This document shows positions 43,567-53,924 of a stretch of DNA of 56,849 bases, one piece after another. Below the pieces are notes generated by a model. The model searched no databases. It was not told where the DNA came from and worked only from the letters and a program-made list of their open reading frames with translations. The stretch covers positions 1 to 56,849 of the forward strand of contig JADFRG010000016.1 of the NCBI GenBank assembly GCA_022561385.1. The letters run 5' to 3'. Numbering within the stretch: the stretch's first letter is position 1; every line of letters begins with the position of its first letter. A program made the translations under genes and the position numbers. Source of the stretch: Chloroflexota bacterium (GTDB lineage: Bacteria; Chloroflexota; Anaerolineae; Anaerolineales; E44-bin32).

Positions 43567-44292
43567 ATGGTTGTTCCTGCGGTTAGCCGTCTTGCGGGCC
43601 CCTACGCTGCTCGGCGGGCAGCGATAACGATCCTCTTGTCGCTCGTCCTGACAGGATGCGCAGCTCAGACTCGACCCGCGCCGCCAACCATCGAGACCAT
43701 CGCGGATCTACGCTCCGCGCTAGGAGCGGCCGGAGTTCTGGTCTCTCAAGCGCCGGACGCCTTTGCGCCCGATTTAGGCCTGGAGGGTCGGGGATTACTT
43801 GTCGGAGGCGAACCGGTCGTTGCCTACGAATACGATTCAGTTGTGGAGCGCCGTCTGGTATCCGATACGATTCGGGCCGGCGGCTATCGGGTGAGTGGGA
43901 AGCCGGTGGACTGGCCCGCACGCCCCAACATCTGGGTCACAGGGCGGCTCCTGCTCGTTTACTCCGGAGTGAACGGCGGTACGGTCCTGTTGCTAAGCGG
44001 TCTGCTGGGAGACCCCCTAACGTTTGAAGCGCCGGCGGTCGACGAGCCTTATCCACCTGCGATCCTGGCCGCCATCGGTGCCGCCGCCGAGGCTGCGGGC
44101 GCCTCACCTGAAGAGGTAAGGGTCACTGAGTACGAATTCCAGGAGTGGCCGGATGGCTGCCTGGGTCTCCCGGGCCCGGACGAAGTTTGTGCACAGGCGG
44201 TGGTGCCGGGCTGGCTCGTCCGCCTCAATGTCGGCGGAGAATTAATCGTGTTCCGCCTGGATAGTGTAGGGGCGGAGCTCAGGCAGGAGTGA
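43567..44292 (+). CDS. Lipoprotein of unknown function
   Basis: A 241-residue lipoprotein (lipobox LVLTGC, Cys about 31). The N-terminal half alternates short hydrophobic strands. The end has EFQEWPDGCLGLPGPDEVC and AQAVVPGWLVRLNVGG, a cysteine-pair domain that recurs in lipoproteins of Chloroflexota and cyanobacteria. GATAAT (43547-43552) and TAAACT (43554-43559) lie just before the ATG and there is no ribosome binding site, so it may be leaderless. Confidence 0.75.
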   Translation: MVVPAVSRLAGPYAARRAAITILLSLVLTGCAAQTRPAPPTIETIADLRSALGAAGVLVSQAPDAFAPDLGLEGRGLLVGGEPVVAYEYDSVVERRLVSDTIRAGGYRVSGKPVDWPARPNIWVTGRLLLVYSGVNGGTVLLLSGLLGDPLTFEAPAVDEPYPPAILAAIGAAAEAAGASPEEVRVTEYEFQEWPDGCLGLPGPDEVCAQAVVPGWLVRLNVGGELIVFRLDSVGAELRQE

Positions 44293-44344
44293 GGCAAGGT
44301 GCGCGGGCGCCCCTCACCTCCCACTCTCCCCTCGATCCAATCTA

Positions 44345-45550
44345 ATGGCACAGCTTACGCGCGACGGATGGCTGGTGCTCGCCTCAAAAGGCACGCGCAG
44401 TTTCGGATACGGCTTCCTCAGCGTGATCCTCGGCCTTTACCTTGACGAAGTCGGTTTTTCACCGGTCCAAGTAGGTTTTATATTGACGGCAACTCTGGTG
44501 GGGTCGGCCCTGCTCACGGGAGTCGTAATCTCACGAGCCGACCGCCTGGGGCGCCGTCGGATGCTAATGGTGAGCTCCGGGTTGATGGCGCTCAGCGGAA
44601 TCATCTTTGCGGTCGCGCAGGCCCCCTGGCTGCTGCTGGTCGCGGCCCTCACAGGAACGATCAGCCCCACCTCCGGGGAAGTCGGACCGTTTGAGACGAT
44701 TGAAGCCGCGATCCTGCCCCAAACTGCTTCTGAGAAAACGCGGAACCGGGCCTTCGGGTTGTATAACGCCGTTGGGGCGGCTATGGTTGCCCTGGGAGCT
44801 CTGGCGGCGGCGATTCCCGCCACCTTGTCCCTGTTGGATCTGCTCGCTTCCTACCGCTTGATGTTCATGCTCTACGCGGCGTTGGGGATCGCCACATTTC
44901 TGGCCGCAAGCAGGCTGTCGCCCAAGGTCGAACTCGCGCGATTACCTGAGCGCGCGAGCTTCATAACCCTGACTCACTCCCGCGGGCCCGTGCTGAGACT
45001 GGCCGGGCTGTTCGCGGTCGACTCCTTTGCGGGGGGATTTGTGGTGCAAAGCCTGCTTGTTTACTGGTTCAGCCTGCGCTTCGGGGTGGGCGCTGAATTC
45101 CTGGGGCCGCTGTTTTTTGGGGTCAACGTGATGAAATCGATCTCCTATCTGCTGGCGGTGCGCATCGCGGATCGGATCGGCTTGTTAAATACGATGGTTT
45201 TTTCGCACCTTCCATCGAATGTGCTGCTGATAATGATCCCGCTGATGCCCTCGCTTACCGCGGCCAGTGCCGTCTTGTTAGCGCGGCACCTCCTTTCGCA
45301 AATGGACGTGCCGACGCGGGCCTCGTATATCGTGGCTGTGGTCAAGCCGGAGGAGCGTACCTCCGCCGTCGGGGTCACCACCCTATCACGCACCCTCGCC
45401 CACGCGTTCGGCCCGGTCCTTGCTGGGGCGGCGATAAGTGTGGCGCGGTTCGGGTTTCCCTTTTTCGTGGCTGGAGGGCTCAAGATCGCGTATGATCTGG
45501 CGCTTTATTTCAGCTTTCGCGAGCACAAGCCGCCGGAGGAGCGGGATTAA
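44345..45550 (+). CDS. MFS transporter
   Basis: A 401-residue transporter with twelve predicted helices. The loop after helix 2 reads SRADRLGRRRMLMVSS, the MFS A-motif. Substrate unknown. It follows the lipoprotein gene by 52 bp. Its TAA overlaps the TAA of the convergent oxidoreductase gene in the palindrome TTAA. Confidence 0.9.
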   Translation: MAQLTRDGWLVLASKGTRSFGYGFLSVILGLYLDEVGFSPVQVGFILTATLVGSALLTGVVISRADRLGRRRMLMVSSGLMALSGIIFAVAQAPWLLLVAALTGTISPTSGEVGPFETIEAAILPQTASEKTRNRAFGLYNAVGAAMVALGALAAAIPATLSLLDLLASYRLMFMLYAALGIATFLAASRLSPKVELARLPERASFITLTHSRGPVLRLAGLFAVDSFAGGFVVQSLLVYWFSLRFGVGAEFLGPLFFGVNVMKSISYLLAVRIADRIGLLNTMVFSHLPSNVLLIMIPLMPSLTAASAVLLARHLLSQMDVPTRASYIVAVVKPEERTSAVGVTTLSRTLAHAFGPVLAGAAISVARFGFPFFVAGGLKIAYDLALYFSFREHKPPEERD

Positions 45551-48312
45551 GTTGCGGAGGCGTCTGGAGATTGCGACGGCGCTTCTTCAAGCTTCTTAAG
45601 CTCGGACTTCAACCATTTCTTGTGTGCCGGAAGGTTGTAGGCACGCACTCCGGTTGCGTTGTAGATCGCGTTGATGATAGCGGGTGCGGTTGGGATAGAA
45701 GCCAACTCGCCGACGCCCTTCGCACCGTAAGGACCGTCTTTGGTCTCCTCTTCAACAAAGATCGAAACCACCTCTGGCGTCTGGTCGACGGTGGGCAGCT
45801 TGCACTTGAAAAGCGAGTCGGTCAGTACTTGCCCATCTTCCATGATGAAGTCTTCTTGTAGGGCCAAACCCAAACCCATCGAGATGCTGCCCTCCACCTG
45901 GCCCTGTAAAGCCAGCGGATTGATGACCCGACCCACGTCACAGGCGGCAATTACCTTGAGCACCTTGGTCTCCCCACGCGCGAGGTCGACCTCCACCAGC
46001 ACCGCTTGCGTTCCGAAGCCGAAAGCGAAATGCTGATACTGTTCCGTGTCTGGCGCCACATATTGATAGGTGATCTTAGGACTGCGACCTTCGCGCCGTG
46101 CTTGCTGCACCACTTCGCTCAGTGCAACACTGCGGCCGTTCCAGGTCACCCGACCGTCGTCGAAGGCCAAGGCCTCCGGAGGGGCGTCCAGCATCTCGGC
46201 TGCGGTTTGACTCAATAACCGCCGCACCTCCTGGCTGGCGAAGCGGGCCGCATTTCCGCTGACGTAGGTCTGGCGCGAGGCGGTAGTGGCGTCTCCGTCG
46301 GGAGTTAGATCGGTGTCGGAAATCAGTACTTCCACCTGCTCGTAGGGCACGCCCAGTTCCTCGGAGACCACCTGAGCCAGAACACCCACCAGGCCCTGGC
46401 CGATCTCGGCCGCGCCCGCGCGCACGATGGCGCGGCCGTCCGAAAATACCTCCACCTCGGCTCCCGCCGCGTCGTAGGCCCCGCTGCCGTACCCCGTGTT
46501 TTTGTAGGCGCAGGCCAGCCCCCAGGCGCGTCGCTTTGTGCCCTCCACCGGCACGAACTCATGTTTCTCCATCTCAGCCGCCACCGCCTCAAGCGTCTGA
46601 GGCAGCCCGCAGCTCTCGGTCATCACCTGTCCGGCGATGGTCTGTTTTCCGTAGTCGAGCACGTTCTTGCGACGGATCTCTAGCGGTGAAATTCCCAACT
46701 CCTCCGCCAGTACATCCATCTGACTTTCCATCGCGAAGCCGCTCTGCGTCACGCCAAAGCCGCGGAAGGCGCCGGAAGGCACATTGTTGGTGTACATGGC
46801 GTGACAGTCGACCGACACGTGCGGGATCTCGTAAGGCCCGCCTGCGTGGGTTGTGGCGCGCAGCATCACGTGGTTGCTCAGGCTGGCATACGCGCCTGCG
46901 TCGCCGTAGATCAGCGCCTCGTGTGCCAGCAGGGTGCCATCCTTGCGGGCTCCAGTTTTGAGACGGATGATCGTGGCGTGGCGCTTGGGATGCACCAGCA
47001 GAGACTCCCTGCGGCTGAACACCATCTTGACCGGGCGGCCGGTGGCCTGTGCCAGCAACGCGATGTGGATCTGAACCGAAACGTCCTCTTTGCCTCCAAA
47101 TGCGCCTCCAATGAGGCAGTTGATTACCCGGATCTGCGTATCCGGAACATCTAGCGTGGCGGCGATTTGTTTGCGGTCGCTGAACGGGATCTGCCCCCCA
47201 CAGTAGACCGTTATGCGACCGTCAGCTCCGGGAATGGCCAGTCCGGCCTCCGGCTCGATAAAGGCGTGCTCGACCGTCTGCGTGCGGTATTCCCGCTCGA
47301 CGATGACGTCCGCCTCCGCGAAGCCGGTCTTCAAGTCGCCCCGCTCGATGTGAAACTGAGCAAACTCGTTCCCGGTTGGGTGATCTTCGTGCACGCGTGG
47401 GGCACCGTCGGCAGCGGCCTCCATCGGGCCGGTGACGACCGGCAGCGGTTCGTATTCGACTTCGATGAGCTTCAGGGCCTGGTCGGCGATGGCTTCGGTC
47501 TCGGCCGCCACTAACGCCACCGCGTCGCCAACATAGCGGACCTTGTCGAAACACAGGACCGGCCAATCCACTTCGTGGATCCCAAACTCTTTGCGTCCGG
47601 GGATGTCATCCGCTCTGAGCACGGCCACCACCCCACGCAGCTCGCGGGCCCTGTTGACATCCACCTTGACCAATCGGGCGTGTGGGTGGGCGCTGCGGAG
47701 CGCCCGGGCATGCAACATCCCCTCCACGTACAGGTCGTCGGCGTAAATGCCCTTGCCGTTGACCTTCTCCACCGCGTCGGGGCGGGGCAGCGGTCGGCTG
47801 ATCGCCCGCAGGGGGAGCTTTACCCCCGGCACTTCCGGCACCTCCTGGCCGGCTGCCACCTGCACCGCCCGGATAATGGCGTTATGGCCTGTGCAGCGGC
47901 AGATGTTCCAGCGGTGCCCGTCGTAAATCTCTTCTAGCGAGGGATTCGGATTCTTCTCCAGCAGTGCCACCGTTGAGAGGATAAATCCTGGAGTGCAGAA
48001 GCCGCACTGGGTGGCGCCCTGATCGATGTAGGCCTGCTGCACCGGATGTAAGTCGCCGTTGCTGGCCAGCCCCTCGATGGTCAAGATTTCGGCCTCCTTA
48101 CGCACCCGTTTCATCGGGATGATGCAGGAGCGCAGCGGCTGGCCGTCCACAAGCACCATACAACTTCCGCAATGGCCGACGGCGCACCCGTCCTTCGTGC
48201 CGGTCAGCCGAAGGTCGTCGCGAATCACGTCCATTAGCCAGCCTTTGGGCGAAGCCTGAACTGTAACCGGCTTCCCGTTCACGATTAGTGAATAACTTTC
48301 GAGATCTGTCAC
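45547..48312 (-). CDS. One-chain molybdenum aldehyde oxidoreductase (MOP/xanthine oxidase family)
   Basis: A 921-residue enzyme that joins the iron-sulphur and molybdenum subunits. Residues about 1-80 hold the plant-type [2Fe-2S] domain (GCAVGHCGSCMVLVDG), 85-155 the second cluster (CGFCTPG and CRCTG), and the rest the molybdopterin domains with GGAFGGKED, GAFRGFGVTQS and GAKGVGE, whose Glu at about 869 is the catalytic base. There is no FAD domain and no FAD-subunit gene nearby. This matches the layout of Desulfovibrio gigas aldehyde oxidoreductase. GTG start at 48312. The substrate may be an aldehyde or a purine-like compound. Confidence 0.92.
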   Translation of the reverse strand: MTDLESYSLIVNGKPVTVQASPKGWLMDVIRDDLRLTGTKDGCAVGHCGSCMVLVDGQPLRSCIIPMKRVRKEAEILTIEGLASNGDLHPVQQAYIDQGATQCGFCTPGFILSTVALLEKNPNPSLEEIYDGHRWNICRCTGHNAIIRAVQVAAGQEVPEVPGVKLPLRAISRPLPRPDAVEKVNGKGIYADDLYVEGMLHARALRSAHPHARLVKVDVNRARELRGVVAVLRADDIPGRKEFGIHEVDWPVLCFDKVRYVGDAVALVAAETEAIADQALKLIEVEYEPLPVVTGPMEAAADGAPRVHEDHPTGNEFAQFHIERGDLKTGFAEADVIVEREYRTQTVEHAFIEPEAGLAIPGADGRITVYCGGQIPFSDRKQIAATLDVPDTQIRVINCLIGGAFGGKEDVSVQIHIALLAQATGRPVKMVFSRRESLLVHPKRHATIIRLKTGARKDGTLLAHEALIYGDAGAYASLSNHVMLRATTHAGGPYEIPHVSVDCHAMYTNNVPSGAFRGFGVTQSGFAMESQMDVLAEELGISPLEIRRKNVLDYGKQTIAGQVMTESCGLPQTLEAVAAEMEKHEFVPVEGTKRRAWGLACAYKNTGYGSGAYDAAGAEVEVFSDGRAIVRAGAAEIGQGLVGVLAQVVSEELGVPYEQVEVLISDTDLTPDGDATTASRQTYVSGNAARFASQEVRRLLSQTAAEMLDAPPEALAFDDGRVTWNGRSVALSEVVQQARREGRSPKITYQYVAPDTEQYQHFAFGFGTQAVLVEVDLARGETKVLKVIAACDVGRVINPLALQGQVEGSISMGLGLALQEDFIMEDGQVLTDSLFKCKLPTVDQTPEVVSIFVEEETKDGPYGAKGVGELASIPTAPAIINAIYNATGVRAYNLPAHKKWLKSELKKLEEAPSQSPDASAT

Positions 48313-48567
48313 GACGACCAGTCTCTCATTTAGCGTGTCTCATTTCAGCTGAAGATGGGTGGGCGGTCGGCACTTTACGGAGGGTGGGGGACCCAACGCC
48401 GACGCGGCTCCCAAGCCGCGACGACCTTCCGACCGGTGGATGTTGCTATTCTAGCAGACTATCGGCGCCTGCGGTTTGGGCTGGAAAGCCCAGACGTCCC
48501 AGGCAAGCTCAACGCTTGCGCAGGGTGGTTGAAGCGGATCACGCGTTGCTCTCCATGTCAGGCATCT

Positions 48568-49080
48568 CTAATCCTTGAGTTCGAAAACTTTCTCGCCCGC
48601 GCTCACCGGGACCTTCAAGCGATTCTCCGGCGGTGTGAGCGGGCAGGACCACGTCTCGTTGTAGGCGCAGTACGGATTGTAGGCGTCGTTAAAGTCCACT
48701 TCGAATCGACCGTCGGCCAGCCGCGAGGGTTCGATATACCGGCCCGCGCCGTAGGTCTCAGTGCCGGCCAGAGAGTCGGCGAAGGGAAGGAAATAGCCAT
48801 TCTCGTTCTCTAAGATAGTGAGCTCGGCTGGGTCGCCGTCGACCGTAAACGTGAACCGCCCGTATCGGGTGTAGGTCTGCACCTCTCCCGTGTTGGTCTG
48901 GATCTGGATCTGCTCTTGCTCCTTGAAGCGTTCGACTTCGACCTCGAGACGCAAATCCGGATTTTCGGGAAAGTAGTTCAACCCGGTAAAAACCTTTCGC
49001 TGCTCTGGAAGCAGCGGACTGTGTTCACTTTCGCGAAAAAAAGCGTCCTTCTCCCGCCTCATCTCTTCGAGTTCACTCAT
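48568..49080 (-). CDS. DUF1684 family protein
   Basis: A 170-residue protein with the DUF1684 pattern: REKDAFFRESEHSPL near the N-terminus, FADSLAGTETYGAGRYIEP, and DFNDAYNPYCAYNETWSCPL with PPENRL after it. Function unknown. ATG at 49080 after GGAG, eight bases after the DsbA-like gene, so the two form an operon. Confidence 0.9.
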   Translation of the reverse strand: MSELEEMRREKDAFFRESEHSPLLPEQRKVFTGLNYFPENPDLRLEVEVERFKEQEQIQIQTNTGEVQTYTRYGRFTFTVDGDPAELTILENENGYFLPFADSLAGTETYGAGRYIEPSRLADGRFEVDFNDAYNPYCAYNETWSCPLTPPENRLKVPVSAGEKVFELKD

Positions 49081-49088
49081 ACAATCTC

Positions 49089-49739
49089 CTAGTTTAGTTG
49101 GCTTTCGATCACCGAGATTAAGTATTCGTAGCTCGGCGGACCAGCCAGAGGTGTGTCGTTGATCATAAAGGACGGGGTGCCGCGGAACCCGTGGCCTAAC
49201 GCCTCACGCATCTGATCCCGAACCGGATCTCGATATCCTCGACTTGCGAAACATTGGCTGAAGGCTTCAACGTCGAGGCTGAGCCGCCCCGCGAATCCAA
49301 CCATCTGTCCCGCGGAGGTTGGTGCGGCATCGAATAACGCATCATGAAACTCCCAGAATGCTCCTTGATCGGCGGCGCACTCCGCCGCTTCGGCTAATTT
49401 CGGGGAGGAGGGCGTGATTATTGGGAAATGACGCCACACGTAGCGTACCTCCACCGGATACAGGGCCAGCACTCGATCGATGATGCCCTGCAGATAGTAG
49501 ACACGGCATGAAGGGCAATTGAAATCTCCGTATTCCACGATCGTGACGGGTGCGTCGGCCGGACCCCGGCTGACCTCCTCCGCCACCGGTAGAGGCAGCG
49601 ACGGATCGCGTGGGGGCGGCCGGGTGGCGACGAAGGCCGCGATCGCGCCGGCAACCAGTACCCCTCCAATGATCGCGTTCCGCCATCGCCTGCGGCGGCG
49701 TGCCGCCCTGCGGGCCTTTTTCTGGACACGTTTTCCCAT
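49089..49739 (-). CDS. DsbA-like thiol-disulfide protein, membrane anchored
   Basis: A 216-residue protein. A very basic N-terminus and one membrane helix (about 20-42) place the thioredoxin-fold domain outside. The active site is FNCPSCRVYY (CPSC), followed by a DsbA helical insert and the cis-Pro loop FRGTPSFMIND. It probably forms or exchanges disulfides in exported proteins. ATG at 49739. Confidence 0.9.
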   Translation of the reverse strand: MGKRVQKKARRAARRRRRWRNAIIGGVLVAGAIAAFVATRPPPRDPSLPLPVAEEVSRGPADAPVTIVEYGDFNCPSCRVYYLQGIIDRVLALYPVEVRYVWRHFPIITPSSPKLAEAAECAADQGAFWEFHDALFDAAPTSAGQMVGFAGRLSLDVEAFSQCFASRGYRDPVRDQMREALGHGFRGTPSFMINDTPLAGPPSYEYLISVIESQLN

Positions 49740-49955
49740 CGCAGCATGCTTATAGCACAGCTTTCAGGGACCACCCTGTAGGGGCGCTCACATCCTGGTC
49801 CCCGCTTCGTCTTCGCGCCCCTCAACCATGTTCCACGGGGAAAATACGCTGGGCGCGGCCGCGGCCTCGGCGCGTGGCGAGCGGCCACACGCTCGATCGC
49901 GGGCCGTAATATATGCGTCCTATGCCATGTTAACGATCTTCTTGTGTGGCTCGAG

Positions 49956-49981
49956 TATCATAAGAAAGAAAATCTATGATA
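49956..49981 (+). promoter_or_regulatory. Inverted repeat in the dnaK leader
   Basis: TATCATA (49956-49962) and TATGATA (49975-49981) are perfect inverted copies 12 bp apart, 18 bases before the dnaK ATG. It is not a CIRCE element. It may be an operator or an RNA hairpin with an A-rich loop. Confidence 0.4.
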
Positions 49982-49999
49982 AGGGTGAGGTAAACCTAA

Positions 50000-51901
<1,902 letters not shown>

Positions 51902-51921
51902 GCTACTAGAAGAAAACCGAC

Positions 51922-51954
51922 AAGGGCCGTCCAGTTGAGACGGCCCTTTTGTAT
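51922..51954 (+). terminator. dnaK terminator
   Basis: A 10-bp stem, AAGGGCCGTC (51922-51931) with GACGGCCCTT (51939-51948), seven-base loop, then TTGTATT. Confidence 0.88.
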
Positions 51955-51993
51955 TGTGCAGAACGGGGGAATCGCCGCCCAACACCCCGGCAC

Positions 51994-51999
51994 TATAAT
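51994..51999 (+). promoter_or_regulatory. -10 element of the BON-domain gene
   Basis: A perfect TATAAT 19 bases before the ATG at 52019, leaving a leader of about 13 nt that contains GGAG. No clear -35. Confidence 0.5.
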
Positions 52000-52018
52000 A
52001 GAGCGAGATGGAGTATCC

Positions 52019-52468
52019 ATGGCAATGATCGACACACCGACAACAGCCGTCGAAGATCTGATGTCCGCGATAGAAACCGCGCTGCGGGAATATGCTCCGG
52101 TCCGCGAGTCGCTCTCCGACCTCCGGATTAATGTCTCTCCGGACGGAAGGGTTGCGGTCTCCGGTCCGGTGCGTTCGGGGCTGATTAAGGACGGTGTGCT
52201 TGAGAAGCTCAGCTGGGTGCCGGGCGTGACGGGAATAGTCGAAGAAATCGTTTCGGACACCGAACTCGAAATCGCGGTGGCTGTCGCTTTGTCCAGAGAT
52301 CCGCGTCTAAAGGAGCTCCCACCCGGCGCAATTGCTGTTCACAGCCATCTGGGGCAAGTGACTCTCGTGGGTCGGCTGGAAGAAGATTCCATACGAGGAT
52401 TCGCGGTGGAAGTAGCCGGGCAGGTAAGAGGCGTACAGGGGATTCATGACCGCACCGGCGCCCGCTGA
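52019..52468 (+). CDS. Protein with two BON-like domains
   Basis: A 149-residue protein. Two related alpha-beta units are seen: about 10-80 (DLRINVSPDGRVAVSGPVRS) and 85-145 (GAIAVHSHLGQVTLVGRLEE). Both have the G-x-V-x-L-x-G pattern of BON domains, which bind membranes or lipids. No signal peptide, so probably cytoplasmic. The reading is open further upstream but the ATG at 52019 fits the promoter. Confidence 0.75.
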   Translation: MAMIDTPTTAVEDLMSAIETALREYAPVRESLSDLRINVSPDGRVAVSGPVRSGLIKDGVLEKLSWVPGVTGIVEEIVSDTELEIAVAVALSRDPRLKELPPGAIAVHSHLGQVTLVGRLEEDSIRGFAVEVAGQVRGVQGIHDRTGAR

Positions 52469-52523
52469 GGCGCCCCCCATTTATGGGGGCCGGCCTTCCT
52501 AGACTCGCGCGGAATGCGCACGA

Positions 52524-52678
52524 TATAATCCAATCGCCAGACCTGACGCCCGCAGCCGCATTGCGGGCGGTTCTGTCTATAAAGGCGTCGGGGGGAATAC
52601 ACGCGATCGGATAAACCGCTCGTGCACCTTACCCGCGAAACGACAAAACAGGTGGGGCCTGGCAGGAGGTAAATCAAG
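52524..52678 (+). promoter_or_regulatory. Promoter and structured leader of the aminotransferase gene
   Basis: TATAAT at 52524-52529 starts a leader of about 140 nt. It contains GCCCGCA-GCCGCAT-TGCGGGC (52548-52568). The overlapping GACGCC (52545-52550) could instead pair with a downstream GGCGTC near 52585, so two exclusive folds are possible, as in attenuators. I saw no T-box motif. Confidence 0.4.
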
Positions 52679-53623
52679 GTGGACCTACCCGAATACGCAT
52701 ATTTCAGAGGCGAGATCGTCCCGTATGGCGAGGCCAAAGTGGGCGTGCTGACACACGCGCTGAATTACGGGACTGCGGCCTTTGGGGGCATACGCGGCTA
52801 TTGGAACGACGAGCAGGAACAATTGTTCCTCTTTCGCCCCATTGACCACTACGAGAGATTCCTGAATTCTGGCCGGCTGCTCTGCTCAGAGAATACCCAT
52901 ACGGCCGAAGGATTGAGGGACATTACCCTTCAGCTGCTCCGCAAGGAGGGCCTGAAGGAAGACTGTTATATCCGCCCGCTGCTCTACAAGTCGGACGAGA
53001 TTATCGGAGTCAGGCTTCACGATTTGACGGACGATATCAGCATCGTGGCGGTGCCATTTGGCAAGTACGTTCAGAGCGATACCGGTGCCCACGTCACGTT
53101 TTCCTCCTGGCGTCGTGTCGACGACAACGCGATGCCCGCCAGAGGAAAAATCAGCGGTGCGTACGTCAACACGGCATTTGTGAAGACCGATGCGCTGCGG
53201 GGAGGTTTCGACGAGGCCCTGGTACTCAATAACGACGGTCACTTGGCCGAGGGCAGCGCGGAAAACGTGTTCATGATGCGGAACGGGGTGCTTAATACGC
53301 CGCCCATAACCGATAACATCCTCGAAGGCATCACGCGCCGTACCGTCATCGAGCTGGCCCAAGCGGAACTGGGCCTGGAGGTGATGGAACGTTCGATAGA
53401 CCGCACAGAAGTTTACCTATGTGATGAGTTATTCCTGACCGGAACAGCGGCCCAGATAACAGCCGTTACCAGGGTAGATTTCCGCGACATCGGAACCGGC
53501 GAGATGGGCCCCGTTACCCGCCAGCTGCGGGAGATTTATGAAAAAATCGTTCGTGGCCAGGATTCCAAGTACACACACTGGATTGAAGCGGTATACGAAA
53601 GCGAATCCGTAGCTGTAAAATAG
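52679..53623 (+). CDS. ilvE: Branched-chain amino acid aminotransferase
   Basis: A 314-residue PLP class IV aminotransferase: THALNYGTAAFGGIRGYW, then SGAYVNTAFVKTDALRGGFD with the PLP-binding Lys region, EALVLNNDGHLAEGSAENVF and FLTGTAAQITAVTRVD. It transfers amino groups in valine, leucine and isoleucine synthesis. GTG start at 52679 after AGGAGGT. Strong terminator after the stop. Confidence 0.93.
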   Translation: MDLPEYAYFRGEIVPYGEAKVGVLTHALNYGTAAFGGIRGYWNDEQEQLFLFRPIDHYERFLNSGRLLCSENTHTAEGLRDITLQLLRKEGLKEDCYIRPLLYKSDEIIGVRLHDLTDDISIVAVPFGKYVQSDTGAHVTFSSWRRVDDNAMPARGKISGAYVNTAFVKTDALRGGFDEALVLNNDGHLAEGSAENVFMMRNGVLNTPPITDNILEGITRRTVIELAQAELGLEVMERSIDRTEVYLCDELFLTGTAAQITAVTRVDFRDIGTGEMGPVTRQLREIYEKIVRGQDSKYTHWIEAVYESESVAVK

Positions 53624-53651
53624 CAGCCCCGACCTCCCACTTTCAGCTCAC

Positions 53652-53686
53652 ACAGGCCCCCGCAAGTCCGGGGGCCTGTTGTTTAT
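53652..53686 (+). terminator. ilvE terminator
   Basis: Stem ACAGGCCCCCG (53652-53662) with CGGGGGCCTGT (53669-53679), six-base loop, then TGTTTATT. Confidence 0.88.
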
Positions 53687-53730
53687 TCGAGGCAGGGAGT
53701 TCGGGCGGACGGCTCCCGCTCGATGGGGTT

Positions 53731-53920
53731 ATGCTAGTTGGGAGCCTTTGGGCTCCCAACTAGCATTGGCCGGCGCCAAGCATGGGCTGGCGCACATGAG
53801 GGGGCCTAGCATAGGCGGGAGCCTTGGAATGCGTTCCAGCCTGGCATGCGCGCCGGCCTAACATGGGCTCCCGCGTGGCATGGAAGCACAGCATAGAATA
53901 GGCTCGCGCCGAAGGTAGAT
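53731..53920. repeat. Cluster of nested palindromes and degenerate short repeats
   Basis: ATGCTAGTTGGGAGCC (53731-53746), TTTG and its exact complement (53751-53766) form a 16-bp perfect stem with a four-base loop. To the right are units of about 17 bases that begin with AT(G/A/T) and follow AGC, GGC or AAC. They contain GGGAGCC, GGCTCCC, GGCGCCA/TGGCGC and GGAA-TGCG-TTCC palindromes. No gene fits. This looks like a REP/BIME-like element or a decayed tandem array. Confidence 0.6.
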
Positions 53921-53924
53921 AACG

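Noticed and set aside
49900-49999. CIRCE element (HrcA operator) before dnaK
   Set aside because: The TTAGCACTC-N9-GAGTGCTAA pattern is absent; only a different inverted repeat is present.
53731-53920. CRISPR array
   Set aside because: Units are short, degenerate and palindromic, with no regular repeats and spacers and no cas genes in the window.
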